53,396 bases of DNA from Acidobacteriota bacterium (GCA_028876655.1 JAGWRA010000025.1:1-53396); one strand, 5' to 3'. Positions 15,836 to 25,800 are shown, counted from the stretch's first letter. Made by a program: numbers and translations. Notes: generated by a model not told the origin, from the sequence alone.

Positions 15836-18706
15836 ATGTCACGAATCCGTCGATCGTGCTGTACCGCGCTCGTCGTGTTCGCGTTCGCGCTGCCCGGCGC
15901 GGCGCGGGCCCAGAACGTGTCGGGCCATCTGACCGGGACCGTCAAGGACACCCAGGGAGCCGTGCTGCCGGGCGTCACCGTCACCGCGACGTCACCGGCC
16001 CTCATCGGAACGCAGGTGGCCGTCACGCAGTCCAACGGCACGTATCTGTTCCCGTCGCTCCCGCCGGGGACGTACACCGAGAAGTTCGAACTGTCGGGCT
16101 TCCAGACGATTGCGCGGGGCAACATCACGCTGGCGCTCGGCCAGACGCTCACGGTGAACGCCCAGCTGCCGCTGGCGAGCCTCAAGGAGAACGTCACCGT
16201 GACGGCCGAGTCGCCGGTGGTCGACACGCAGTCGACGGGGCTCGGCAACACCCTGAACACGGCCAAACTGATCAGCGTGCCGACGTCCACGGACATCTGG
16301 GGCGCGCTGGCGCAGACGGCCGGCGTCCGGATGCAGGGCTTCGACGTCGGTGGCAGCCACAAGTACCAGCAGGACGGCTACAACGCCTTCGGCGAGCGCG
16401 ATCAGAACCGCGTCATCATCGAGGGGTCGGACACGACGGAAGGCACGGGCGGGGCCGGCGGCTACTGGGACTACTACGCGGCCAACGAGGTGTCGGTCAC
16501 GGCGGCCGGGCAGGACGTGGCGATGAACACGCCGGGGACGGCCACGGTGCTGACGATCAAGAGCGGCGGCAATCAGTTCAAGTCACTGATCAACCAGACC
16601 TACGAGCCGTCGAGCTTCGTCGGTGACAACGTCGACACGTCAATCACGGCCCGGGGCGGATCGGCGTCCAAGAATCTCCTGTACTGGGAGAACCACGACG
16701 ACCTGGGCGGCCCGATCAAGAAGGACAAGCTGTGGTTCTACGCCGCCTACAACCACTTCCACATCAACCAGAGCCTGCCGGGCGTCGACCCGAACGTCGC
16801 GACGAACCTCGGGATCCTCTGGGCGTTCACGACCAAGGAGACGTGGAAGGCGTCGTCGAAGGACACCATCATCGGCTACTACCAGTACGACAACAAGGCG
16901 CTGCCGACCCGTGGTCTGTCGGCCCTCCGGCCGAAGGAGTCGACGCTGGCCGAGTTCGCGCCGGGATGGATGTACAACGGCAAGTGGGAGCGGGTCTGGA
17001 CGAACCGGCTGTTCACCGAGCTGAACGTCGGCGAGTTCGGCTACGACTTCCCCGAGGTCCCCTCGGTCGACTACAAGACCCACCCGCCGATCCACGACCT
17101 GGCGCTCGGCACCGACAGCGGCGCCGGCTTCACGCAGGGCGGCACGTCCGGCCCGTTCGATCTGCATCGCGCCAAGCCGCAGGCGTTCGGCGACGCGACG
17201 TATTACCTGCCGACGAAGAACGGCGGGAGCCACAACCTGAAATTCGGCTTCGAGTGGATCAACGACATGTCGGAGTTCGGCAGCATCGGCACGGCCGGCC
17301 CGATCCTCTGGCTCGATCGGAACAACCAGCCCTTCGAGATCCGGCTGACCGACCTCGGCACGCCGAGCTCACTCGGCAGCGCCTGGCTCACGCCGATCAA
17401 TGAGGACCATCGGGTGGCCCTGTACGCCCAGGACCGGTGGACCGCCAACGATCACATCACGATCACGGCCGGCCTGCGCTACGACCGGCAGTCGCCGTAC
17501 TACCGTCAGGGCAAACGCGGGCCGATCCTGACCGACTGGTTCTCGGCGTACACGACGCCGGCCAAGACGCTCTTCACGCACACCAACATCGCCCCCCGCC
17601 TCGGCCTGAGCTACGACCCGATGGGCGACGGGAAGACGGCGGTCAAGGCGTTCTACGGCCGCTACTACTTCAACTTCGCCGACAGCTTCTCGGCGGTGAA
17701 CCCCGGCGGCGCCAACACCAAGACGTACCAGTACACGGGGGTGGCCGGCAACTACGATCCGGCGTACATCGCGGCCCACCTCGGCAAGCTGGTCGGCTCG
17801 ACGGGCGGCGTCAGCACGACGCTGGACTCGAACCTGAAAGCGCCGTACACCGACGAGATCGACCTCTCGGTGCAGCGGCAGTTCTGGGGTGAATCGTCGA
17901 TCCGACTGGCCTACGTCCGGAAGATGGACCGCAACCAGTTCTCGACCTTCAGCCCGGGCCTGGTCGGCCAGTTCACGGTGCCGACGGCGATCCCGGTGGC
18001 GCTGGCGAGCGTCGGCGGCGCGCAGGGCGTCCAGACCTTCACCGTCAACGACATCCCGGCCTCGCTCGTCCCGCAGCTCGCCGTGAACACCATCGCCACG
18101 ATGCCTTCGTCGGTGAGCAACGGCGCGCAGAACTTCGACACGATTGAAATCGCCTTCAACAAGCGCTTCCAGAAGGGGCTCTTCCTCGACATGAGCTACG
18201 ACTGGACGCGCAACAACGCGCTGTTCTCGCCGTACAGCGCCAGCGGCAGCAACACGACGCAGGGCGACCCGATCGGGTACGACTACTATGAGAACGTCTA
18301 CCCGACCGTCACCACCCGGCAGACGACGAGCGACTGGGTCTACCACCTGTCGGCCAACTACCAGTTCCCGTATCAGATTGGCATCGGCGCCAACTTCCTG
18401 GTCCAGAGCGGCTGGAACTACGCGCGCATCCTCAACGTCAATCTGCCGAACGGGGGCTTCCAGCGGTTCTGGATGAACGACCTCAGCAACAGCCGGTCGC
18501 AGACCGTGCCGCTGCTGAACCTGCGCGTCGACAAGACGTTCGACATCCCGGGCGGACACAGCGCCCAGGTGATGCTGGACCTGTTCAACATCACGAACGC
18601 GAATCCGGTCACGAACTTCGCGCTGCTCAACGGCTCGTCCTACAACCGGGTCATCACCATGCTGAGCCCGCGCACGCTGGAACTCGGCCTGCGGTTCCAG
18701 TTCTAG
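15836..18706 (+). CDS. TonB-dependent receptor, Oar-like (array member 2)
   Basis: A 956-residue paralogue of member 1 with the same domain order: signal peptide ending ...GAARAQ, regulatory-like domain, ENVTVTAESP, plug with GVRMQGFDVGGSHKYQQDGY, and barrel ending LELGLRFQF. The ATG at 15836 follows AGGAGGAGGAGG. Signal peptide and leader are nearly those of member 1, which points to a recent duplication that included the upstream region. Differences concentrate in the barrel, for example YWDYYAANEVSVTAAG and the segments around residues 630-760, which probably form surface loops. The ligand is unknown. Confidence 0.93.
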   Translation: MSRIRRSCCTALVVFAFALPGAARAQNVSGHLTGTVKDTQGAVLPGVTVTATSPALIGTQVAVTQSNGTYLFPSLPPGTYTEKFELSGFQTIARGNITLALGQTLTVNAQLPLASLKENVTVTAESPVVDTQSTGLGNTLNTAKLISVPTSTDIWGALAQTAGVRMQGFDVGGSHKYQQDGYNAFGERDQNRVIIEGSDTTEGTGGAGGYWDYYAANEVSVTAAGQDVAMNTPGTATVLTIKSGGNQFKSLINQTYEPSSFVGDNVDTSITARGGSASKNLLYWENHDDLGGPIKKDKLWFYAAYNHFHINQSLPGVDPNVATNLGILWAFTTKETWKASSKDTIIGYYQYDNKALPTRGLSALRPKESTLAEFAPGWMYNGKWERVWTNRLFTELNVGEFGYDFPEVPSVDYKTHPPIHDLALGTDSGAGFTQGGTSGPFDLHRAKPQAFGDATYYLPTKNGGSHNLKFGFEWINDMSEFGSIGTAGPILWLDRNNQPFEIRLTDLGTPSSLGSAWLTPINEDHRVALYAQDRWTANDHITITAGLRYDRQSPYYRQGKRGPILTDWFSAYTTPAKTLFTHTNIAPRLGLSYDPMGDGKTAVKAFYGRYYFNFADSFSAVNPGGANTKTYQYTGVAGNYDPAYIAAHLGKLVGSTGGVSTTLDSNLKAPYTDEIDLSVQRQFWGESSIRLAYVRKMDRNQFSTFSPGLVGQFTVPTAIPVALASVGGAQGVQTFTVNDIPASLVPQLAVNTIATMPSSVSNGAQNFDTIEIAFNKRFQKGLFLDMSYDWTRNNALFSPYSASGSNTTQGDPIGYDYYENVYPTVTTRQTTSDWVYHLSANYQFPYQIGIGANFLVQSGWNYARILNVNLPNGGFQRFWMNDLSNSRSQTVPLLNLRVDKTFDIPGGHSAQVMLDLFNITNANPVTNFALLNGSSYNRVITMLSPRTLELGLRFQF

Positions 18707-18723
18707 ACGCGCACGTCACACAC

Positions 18724-18753
18724 CCGGAGCCGGACCACAGGGTCCGGCTCCGG
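18724..18753 (+). terminator. Hairpin after receptor 2
   Basis: Arms CCGGAGCCGGACC (18724-18736) and GGTCCGGCTCCGG (18741-18753) enclose an ACAG loop, 18 bases after the stop. The arms match those of the palindrome after receptor 1, so it was copied with the gene. Confidence 0.78.
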
Positions 18754-19531
18754 CCCGTCCGTTCGAGCCGCCTCGGCTGGCGCGGCCGCTGAAGACTCTG
18801 CGCACGGGATATTTCCCTTTCCTCGCGATCGCTGCGGTTCGACCTCTCGCCTACGGTCGAGCTGCACGCTTCAATTCGGCCGATGCCACGAGCCGGCGCT
18901 TCACGGTTTCTTGGATTCGGCATAGAGCAGAAGCAAATCAACGACTTACCGCAAGCTCATCTGGACGCGAGCGCAGCTGTGGCGCGCGCGCGTGATTCAG
19001 TGAAATGGATTGCGCGCCTCACGCGCCCGACGGCCGGACGCGCGTGTACGAGGCGGATCGCGAGCGTCCATCGCAGAGATGGCTGACGTCGGATCGTCGC
19101 CTCTCTCGATCGTGAGGCGCGTTGGTTCCTGCTCCGCTCGGGAGTGATGCGCCCGACGTCTGGCCGCCACACCTCATCAATGCAGGTCTCTGTCGCTTCA
19201 CACACTTACGTCGTCGCACGCGCCGACGATCGTCTCGATATCGGTCGCCAGCGACGGCGCACGATCGCCGTGCGACGCCCGGTGCGCGCCTGATCGGTGG
19301 CGCGGGCGCGTCGGCCGTTGTGGCGGATGTCCCCGCGGGTCCGCGCGCGCGATGTCCTCGCCGATTGCGATCCGGCACGACCCGTGCTGTAAGGGAGGGC
19401 GTTGCCGGTGTCGATCCCGACGGTTCGAGGCCGGTGACATGCCGTGCCGCGGGTGGTTTTCCGCGGGACACGGCATTTCGCTTGTTGGGTCGATGGGATC
19501 GTGCCGATCCCATCAGGAGGAGGAAGCGTTC
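18754..19531 (+). promoter_or_regulatory. Long leader region of receptor 3
   Basis: No gene is convincing in these roughly 780 bases; short open frames here lack start signals. The third copy of the 26-base element is at 18938-18963. Near the gene a 13-base-pair hairpin with a two-base bulge spans 19440-19475 (arms begin TGCCGTGCCGCGG). A second perfect hairpin, GATGGGATC-GTGCC-GATCCCATC, at 19492-19514 abuts the AGGAGGAGG ribosome-binding site. This arrangement could regulate translation. Confidence 0.5.
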
Positions 19532-22393
19532 ATGCTACGAGTCACTCGCGGCTTGCTCGCGCTGGGTCTGGTGGCCGCCCTTGCGGTGTCTGCCAGCGCC
19601 CAGAACGTGTCGAGCCATCTGACCGGAACCGTCAAGGACGGCCAGGGGGCCGTGCTGCCGGGCGTCACGGTCACGGCCACGTCGCCGGCCCTGATCGGGT
19701 CGCAGGTCGCCGTTACGCAGGACAACGGCAGCTACCTGTTCCCGTCGCTGCCGGCGGGCGTCTACACGCTGAAGTTCGAGCTGTCGGGCTTCCAGACGTT
19801 CACGCGCACGAACATCAACCTGTCGCTGAACCAGACCCTCACCATCAACGCGCAGATGCAGCTGGCGTCGTTGAAGGAGAGCGTGACGGTCACGGCCGAG
19901 TCGCCGGTCGTCGACACGCAGTCGACGACGATCGGCAGCACGATGAACACGGCGAAGCTGATCAGCGTGCCGAGTTCGACCGACCTGTGGGGTGCGCTGG
20001 CGCAGTCGCCGGGCGTCCGGATGCAGGGCTTCGACGTCGGCGGCAGCCACAAGTTCCAGCAGTCGGGCTATTCGGCGTTCGGTGAGAACGGCCAGACGCG
20101 CGTCGTGACCGAGGGCGTGGACACGACCGAGGGGACGGGCGGTGCCGGGTTCTACCAGGACTACTACTCGCAGAACGAAATCTCGGTGAGCGGCGCGGGC
20201 CAGGACGTGGCGATGAACACGCCGGGCGCGGCGGTCGTCTCGACGATCAAGAGCGGCGGCAACACGTTCAAGTCGCTGCTGAACCAGACCTACGAGCCCT
20301 CGAGCTTCGTGAGCGACAACGTGAACTCGTCGATCACGGCGCGCGGCGGGTCGGCGGCCAAGAACCTGCTGTACTGGGAGAGCCACGCCGACCTGGGCGG
20401 TCCGATCAAGAAGGACAAGCTCTGGTTCTTCGTCGGCTACAACCACTTCCACATCGATCAGCTGATCCCGGGCATTCCGAAGAGCGTCTCGACCAACCTG
20501 AGCGTGTTCAACACGTTCACGACCAAGGAGACCTGGAAGCCGAGCTCGCGGGACACCTTCATCGGGTTCTACGAGTACGACAAGAAGGCGGAGCCGACGC
20601 GCGGTCTCTCCTCGCTGACCCCGCTGGAATCGACCCTGGCCGAGTACGCGCCGGGCTGGATGTACAACGGCAAGTGGGAGCGCGTCTGGACGAACCGGCT
20701 CTTCACCGAGATCAACGTCGGGACGTTCGGCTATCACTTCCCCGAGGTTCCCTCGGTGGACTTCAAGACCAACCCGCCGGTCTACGATCTGGGCACGGGC
20801 ATCAGCAGCGGCGCCGGCTTCACGCAGGGCGGGACGAACGGTCCGTTCGTGCTCGACCGGGCGAAGCCGCAGGTCTACGGCGACGCGACCTACTACCTGC
20901 CGACCAAGGGCGGCGGCAGCCACGACCTGAAGTTCGGCTTCGAGTGGATCCGTGACGAATCGGAGTTCGGCGCCAACGGCCAGTCGGGCCCGATCCTCTG
21001 GCTGAACAAGAACAATGCGCCGTACGAAATCCGGCTGACCAACCTCGGCACGACGTCGAGCTTCGGCAGCTCGTGGACCGCGCCGGTCAACGAGAACCAC
21101 CGGGTGGCACTCTACGCGCAGGACCGCTGGACGGTGAACGATCGGGTGACCGCGACGGTCGGCCTGCGGTACGACCGGCAGTCGCCGAGCTACCGGACGG
21201 GGACGACCGATCCGGTGCTGTCGCAGTACTTCGCGGCCGGCTCGATCCCGGGCAAGACGCTGTTCACGGCCAACAACATCGCGCCGCGCCTCGGCGTGAC
21301 GATCGACCCGACGGGCGACGGCAAGACGGCCATCAAGGCGTTCTACGGCCGGTACTACTTCAACTATGCCGACACCTTCTCGGGCATCAACCCGACGGGC
21401 GCCAGCACGGCCACCTACCTGTACAGCGGGCCGAACGGCGTGTTCAACCCGGCCGACCTCGGCAAGCTGGTGAAGACCACCGGCGGCGTGAGCACGTCGC
21501 TCGCGTCGAAGATCACGACGCCGCACACCGACGAGATCGACCTGTCGGTGCAGCGCCAGTTCTGGGGTGAGTCGTCGATCCGCCTGGCCTACGTCCGCAA
21601 GATGGACCGCAACCAGCTGGCGGGCATCGACAACTACTCGCTCAACCCGGCCTGGATCGGCCAGTTCACCGTGCCGGTGACCGTGCCGGTCACGCTGCAG
21701 AGCTACGGCGTCGGCGTCACCGGGACGCAGACCCTCACGCTGAACGACATCCCGGCGTCGCTCGCCAACAGCGTGAGCAGCGTCATCCAGAACGCGCCGG
21801 GCAGCAACGGCTCGAACAACTTCGACACGATCGAAGTGGCGTTCAACAAGCGGTTCCAGAAGGGGCTGTTCGTGGACAGCAGCTACGACTGGACCCGGTC
21901 GAACGGGCCGTACTCGCCGTTCGACGAGAGCCGCAGCAGCACGACGCAGTCGGACCCGATCGGCCTCGGCTACTACGACCAGGTGAACCCGGCCGTGCCG
22001 ACGGTCCAGACGACGACCGCCTGGGTGTGGCGTCTGTCGGGCAACTACGAGCTCCCGTACCAGGTCGGCATCGGGGCCAACTTCGCGATCCAGAGTGGCT
22101 GGAACTACTCGCCGATCGCGCTGGTGACGCTGCCGAACGCCGGCTCGCAGTACATCTTCCTGCAGAGCCTCAAGAGCAACCGGTCGGACAACGTGCCGTT
22201 CCTGAACCTGCGGCTCGACAAGGCGTTCGACATCCCCGGCGGGCACCGCTTCACGGCGATGTTCGACATCTACAACCTGCTCAACGCGGTGCCGGTGACC
22301 AACTTCAACCTGCTCAACGGCGGGTCGTACAACAAGGTCATCGACCTGCTGAACCCGCGCACGATGGAACTCGGTTTCCGCTTCGAGTTCTAA
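19532..22393 (+). CDS. TonB-dependent receptor, Oar-like (array member 3)
   Basis: A 953-residue receptor with a signal peptide unlike members 1 and 2 (MLRVTRGLLALGLVAALAVS, cleavage near ASAQ), followed by the same regulatory-like domain, ESVTVTAESP, plug (GVRMQGFDVGGSHKFQQSGY) and barrel ending MELGFRFEF. The ATG at 19532 follows AGGAGGAGG; an in-frame start 180 bases upstream would add a leader with no export signal. The plug motif GENGQTRVVTEGVDTTEGTG and FYQDYYSQNEI resemble the partial receptor at 1-898. Two hairpins precede it. The ligand is unknown. Confidence 0.93.
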   Translation: MLRVTRGLLALGLVAALAVSASAQNVSSHLTGTVKDGQGAVLPGVTVTATSPALIGSQVAVTQDNGSYLFPSLPAGVYTLKFELSGFQTFTRTNINLSLNQTLTINAQMQLASLKESVTVTAESPVVDTQSTTIGSTMNTAKLISVPSSTDLWGALAQSPGVRMQGFDVGGSHKFQQSGYSAFGENGQTRVVTEGVDTTEGTGGAGFYQDYYSQNEISVSGAGQDVAMNTPGAAVVSTIKSGGNTFKSLLNQTYEPSSFVSDNVNSSITARGGSAAKNLLYWESHADLGGPIKKDKLWFFVGYNHFHIDQLIPGIPKSVSTNLSVFNTFTTKETWKPSSRDTFIGFYEYDKKAEPTRGLSSLTPLESTLAEYAPGWMYNGKWERVWTNRLFTEINVGTFGYHFPEVPSVDFKTNPPVYDLGTGISSGAGFTQGGTNGPFVLDRAKPQVYGDATYYLPTKGGGSHDLKFGFEWIRDESEFGANGQSGPILWLNKNNAPYEIRLTNLGTTSSFGSSWTAPVNENHRVALYAQDRWTVNDRVTATVGLRYDRQSPSYRTGTTDPVLSQYFAAGSIPGKTLFTANNIAPRLGVTIDPTGDGKTAIKAFYGRYYFNYADTFSGINPTGASTATYLYSGPNGVFNPADLGKLVKTTGGVSTSLASKITTPHTDEIDLSVQRQFWGESSIRLAYVRKMDRNQLAGIDNYSLNPAWIGQFTVPVTVPVTLQSYGVGVTGTQTLTLNDIPASLANSVSSVIQNAPGSNGSNNFDTIEVAFNKRFQKGLFVDSSYDWTRSNGPYSPFDESRSSTTQSDPIGLGYYDQVNPAVPTVQTTTAWVWRLSGNYELPYQVGIGANFAIQSGWNYSPIALVTLPNAGSQYIFLQSLKSNRSDNVPFLNLRLDKAFDIPGGHRFTAMFDIYNLLNAVPVTNFNLLNGGSYNKVIDLLNPRTMELGFRFEF

Positions 22394-22410
22394 GGGCGCA
22401 CGCTCGTCTG

Positions 22411-22443
22411 CTGGCGCCGGCTCCCTCGCGGAGCCGGCGCCAG
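22411..22443 (+). terminator. Hairpin after receptor 3
   Basis: Arms CTGGCGCCGGCTCC (22411-22424) and GGAGCCGGCGCCAG (22430-22443) enclose a five-base loop, 18 bases after the stop. Only a short pyrimidine-rich tail follows. Confidence 0.78.
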
Positions 22444-22923
22444 TTCCTTCCCGGCTCCACCTTCCCGCTGTCCGTTCCTCACTCTCGAGCTTCAGTCCAG
22501 CCGATCGCCAACCCAGCTGTCTGGCGACGCGACGGCGAGGGGACCTCCGGCCCACCTCAGCCGTGCGTCACCTGGCTCTGATGAGCTCGCAGACAATTCA
22601 AGCAGATGGTTCTCAAGGTGGCGATCGGTTCTGATAACCGGATCGATCCACAACGTCCGGCATCCGCGCGAGTTATTCACCTCAACTCAACTGGAACAGT
22701 CGCCATACGGCAGAGTCATCGCGTTCAATCGGATGGATTACATCGGGAGACGGCGCCATTGGCACACCGCAATCCGAACTAATTCACGAACGGAATCTTC
22801 AATTCAGAAATTTCACGCGATGCGGCACCGCATTTGCCAAGACCGGGGCGCAACTCTCGTGAAATTTTCACGTCGGGCACGTTCGGGAATGGCTCTGCCA
22901 GGAGTTGAGGAGGACTCTGACTC
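22444..22923 (+). promoter_or_regulatory. Leader region of receptor 4
   Basis: This gene-free gap has a relatively AT-rich second half. A clean dyad CGTGAAA-T-TTTCACG is at 22858-22872, about 50 bases before the start, and a related half-site AATTTCACG lies near 22809. The 26-base element found before receptors 1-3 is not recognisable here. Confidence 0.4.
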
Positions 22924-25800
22924 ATGCCAGATCGGACTCGTGCACGCATCTTGACGGCAGCGCTGCTCGCAGCGCTGCTGACCCTGCCCGCCACCAGCTT
23001 CGCGCAGAACGTCTCGAGTCACCTGACCGGGACGGTCAAGGACGGTCAGGGCGCCGTCCTGCCGGGCGTCACCGTCACCGCCACCTCACCCGCCCTGATC
23101 GGCTCGCAGGTCGCGGTGACGCAGTCGAACGGCAGCTATCTGTTCCCGTCGCTGCCGTCCGGCACCTACACGCTGAAGTTCGAACTGTCGGGCTTCCAGA
23201 CCCTCACCCGCAGCGGCATCAACCTGCCGCTCGGCCAGACGCTGACGGTCAACGGCCAGCTGCAGCTGGCGTCGCTGAAGGAGAGCGTGACGGTCACGGC
23301 GGAATCGCCGGTGGTCGACACGCAGTCGACCTCGCTCGGCAACACGCTGAACACGGCGAAGCTCATCGGCGTGCCGACGTCGACGGACCTCTGGGGTGCG
23401 CTGGCGCAGACGGCCGGCGTCCGGATGCAGGGGTTCGACGTCGGCGGCAGCCACAAGTACCAGCAGGACGGTTACGACGCGTTCGGTGAGACGAGCCAGA
23501 ACCGGGTCATCACCGAAGGCGTGGACACGACCGAGGGGACCGGCGGCGCCGGCTTCTACCAGGACTACTACTCGCAGAACGAAGTCGCGGTGAGCGCGGC
23601 CGGGCAGGACGTCTCGATGAACACCCCCGGGGCGGCCGTGATCTCGACGATCAAGAGCGGTGGCAACACGTTCAAGTCGCTGCTGAACCAGACCTACGAG
23701 CCCTCGAGCTTCGTGGGGAACAACATCGATCCGTCGATTACCGCCCGCGGCGGCTCCTCGTCGGCCAACCTGCTCTTCTGGGAGAGCCACGCCGACCTGG
23801 GCGGGCCGATCAAGAAGGACAAGGCCTGGTTCTTCGCCGCCTACAACCACTTCCACATCGATCAGCTGCTGCCGGGCGTGCCGAAGAGCGTGGCGACGAA
23901 CCTGGGGGTCTTCAACAACTTCACGACCAAGGAGACCTGGAAGCCCAGCTCGAAGGACACCATCATCGGCTACTACCAGTACGGCAAGAAGGGCGAGCCG
24001 ACGCGCGGCCTCTCCGCGCTGCGTCCGCCGGAGTCGACGCTGGCGGAGTACGCGCCGAGCTGGATGTACAACGGCAAGTGGGAACGGGTCTGGACGAACC
24101 GGCTGTTCACCGAGCTGAACATCGGCGAGTTCGGCTACCACTTCCCCGAGGTGCCGTCGGTCGACTACAAGACCAACCCGCCCATTCACGATCTGGGCAC
24201 GGGGCGGGACAGCGGCGCCGGTTTCGCGCAGGGCGGCACGGGCGGCCCGTTCGAGCTGAACCGGGCGAAGCCGCAGGCCTTCGGCGATGCGACCTACTAT
24301 CTGCCGACGAAGAAGTCCGGCAGCCACGACCTGAAGGTCGGCTTCGAGTGGATCCGTGACGAGTCGCAGTTCGGCAACATCGGCACGGCCGGCCCGATCC
24401 TCTGGCTGCAGAACAACGGGCAGCCGGCGGAAATCCGGCTGACGGATCTGGGGACGTCGAGCTCGCTGGGCAGCTCGTGGCTGGCGCCGGTGAACGAGGA
24501 CCACCGGATTGCGATCTACGCGCAGGACCGGTGGACGGCCAACGCGCACGTGACCGTGACGGCGGGCGTGCGCTACGACCACCAGTCGCCGTACTACCGG
24601 CAGGGCAAGCGCGATCCGATCCTGACCGACTTCTTCTCGGCCTACTCGGTGCCGGCGCGGACGCTCTTCACGCGCAACAACGTCGCCCCGCGCATCGGCG
24701 TGGCCATCGATCCGGGCGGCGACGGCAAGACGGCCATCAAGGCGTTCTTTGGCCGCTACTACTTCAACTACGCCGACAGCTTCTCGGGCATCAACCCGGG
24801 CGGCACGAACACGAAGACCTACACCTACACGGGCCAGGCCGGCATCACCGACCAGAACTACATCCTGTCCCACATCGGCACGCTGGTGGCCTCGACGGGC
24901 GGGGTCAGCACGGTCCTCGACACGAGCCTGAAGACGCCCTACACGGACGAGATCGACTTCTCCGTGCAGCGCCAGGTCTGGGGCGAGTCGTCGATCCGGG
25001 TGGCCTACGTCCGGAAGATGAACCGCGACCAGTTCGCCACCTACAACCAGTCGTGGCTGGGCCAGTTCACGAACCCGGTCATCGTCCCGGTCACGATCCA
25101 GAGCATCAACGGCGGGGTGACGGGCTCGCAGACCTTCACGGTCAACGACGTCCCGTCGTCGCTCAAGGGGGTCATCCACAACGTCATCTCGACGATGCCC
25201 GCGAGCGTGAACAACGGCGCGTACAACTTCGACACGATCGAGGTCGCCTTCAACAAGCGCTTCAAGCAAGGGCTCTTCCTCGACACCAGCTACGACTGGA
25301 CGCGCAGCGACTCGCTCAAGGGGCCCGGGAACTACAGCGCGAGCAGTACGACCCAGGGCGACGCGATCGGCAACGGCTTCTTCATCAACCCGTATCCGAC
25401 CGTGTCGAACCGGCAGGTCACGACCGGCTGGGTCTACCACCTGTCGGCGCACTACGAGCTGCCGTACGCGATCGGCGTCGGCGCCAATTTCCTGGTCCAG
25501 AGCGGCTGGAACTACTCGCCGATCATCCGCGTCAGCCTCCCGAACTCGGGGACGCAGTCGTTCTGGATGACCGACCTGCAGAACAACCGGTCGGACACGG
25601 TGCCGATGTTGAACCTCCGGCTCGACAAGGCGTTCAACATCCCGTCCGACCACCGGTTCACGGTGATGCTGGACCTCTACAACCTGACCAATGCCGCCCC
25701 GATCACGAACTTCCAGATCCTGAACGGCAAGACGTACAACCAGGTCATCAACATGCTGAACCCGCGCACGATGGAACTCGGCCTCCGGTTCGAGTTCTAG
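22924..25800 (+). CDS. TonB-dependent receptor, Oar-like (array member 4)
   Basis: A 958-residue receptor with signal peptide MPDRTRARILTAALLAALLT and cleavage near SFAQ. It has the same regulatory-like domain, ESVTVTAESP, plug (GVRMQGFDVGGSHKYQQDGY) and barrel ending MELGLRFEF. The ATG at 22924 follows GAGGAGGACTCTGAC, a ribosome-binding segment almost the same as in members 1 and 2. The plug and early barrel (FYQDYYSQNEV) resemble member 3 and the mid-barrel resembles members 1 and 2, so exchange between copies is possible. The ligand is unknown. Confidence 0.93.
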   Translation: MPDRTRARILTAALLAALLTLPATSFAQNVSSHLTGTVKDGQGAVLPGVTVTATSPALIGSQVAVTQSNGSYLFPSLPSGTYTLKFELSGFQTLTRSGINLPLGQTLTVNGQLQLASLKESVTVTAESPVVDTQSTSLGNTLNTAKLIGVPTSTDLWGALAQTAGVRMQGFDVGGSHKYQQDGYDAFGETSQNRVITEGVDTTEGTGGAGFYQDYYSQNEVAVSAAGQDVSMNTPGAAVISTIKSGGNTFKSLLNQTYEPSSFVGNNIDPSITARGGSSSANLLFWESHADLGGPIKKDKAWFFAAYNHFHIDQLLPGVPKSVATNLGVFNNFTTKETWKPSSKDTIIGYYQYGKKGEPTRGLSALRPPESTLAEYAPSWMYNGKWERVWTNRLFTELNIGEFGYHFPEVPSVDYKTNPPIHDLGTGRDSGAGFAQGGTGGPFELNRAKPQAFGDATYYLPTKKSGSHDLKVGFEWIRDESQFGNIGTAGPILWLQNNGQPAEIRLTDLGTSSSLGSSWLAPVNEDHRIAIYAQDRWTANAHVTVTAGVRYDHQSPYYRQGKRDPILTDFFSAYSVPARTLFTRNNVAPRIGVAIDPGGDGKTAIKAFFGRYYFNYADSFSGINPGGTNTKTYTYTGQAGITDQNYILSHIGTLVASTGGVSTVLDTSLKTPYTDEIDFSVQRQVWGESSIRVAYVRKMNRDQFATYNQSWLGQFTNPVIVPVTIQSINGGVTGSQTFTVNDVPSSLKGVIHNVISTMPASVNNGAYNFDTIEVAFNKRFKQGLFLDTSYDWTRSDSLKGPGNYSASSTTQGDAIGNGFFINPYPTVSNRQVTTGWVYHLSAHYELPYAIGVGANFLVQSGWNYSPIIRVSLPNSGTQSFWMTDLQNNRSDTVPMLNLRLDKAFNIPSDHRFTVMLDLYNLTNAAPITNFQILNGKTYNQVINMLNPRTMELGLRFEF

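Noticed and set aside
19412-19444. GGTTCGA in the receptor 3 leader, reminiscent of a tRNA T-arm.
   Set aside because: No acceptor, D- or anticodon stems can be formed around it.
19352-19531. In-frame 60-residue N-terminal extension of receptor 3.
   Set aside because: It lacks a signal peptide and would bury the real one; a strong ribosome-binding site sits directly before the ATG at 19532, and the stretch contains two hairpins.
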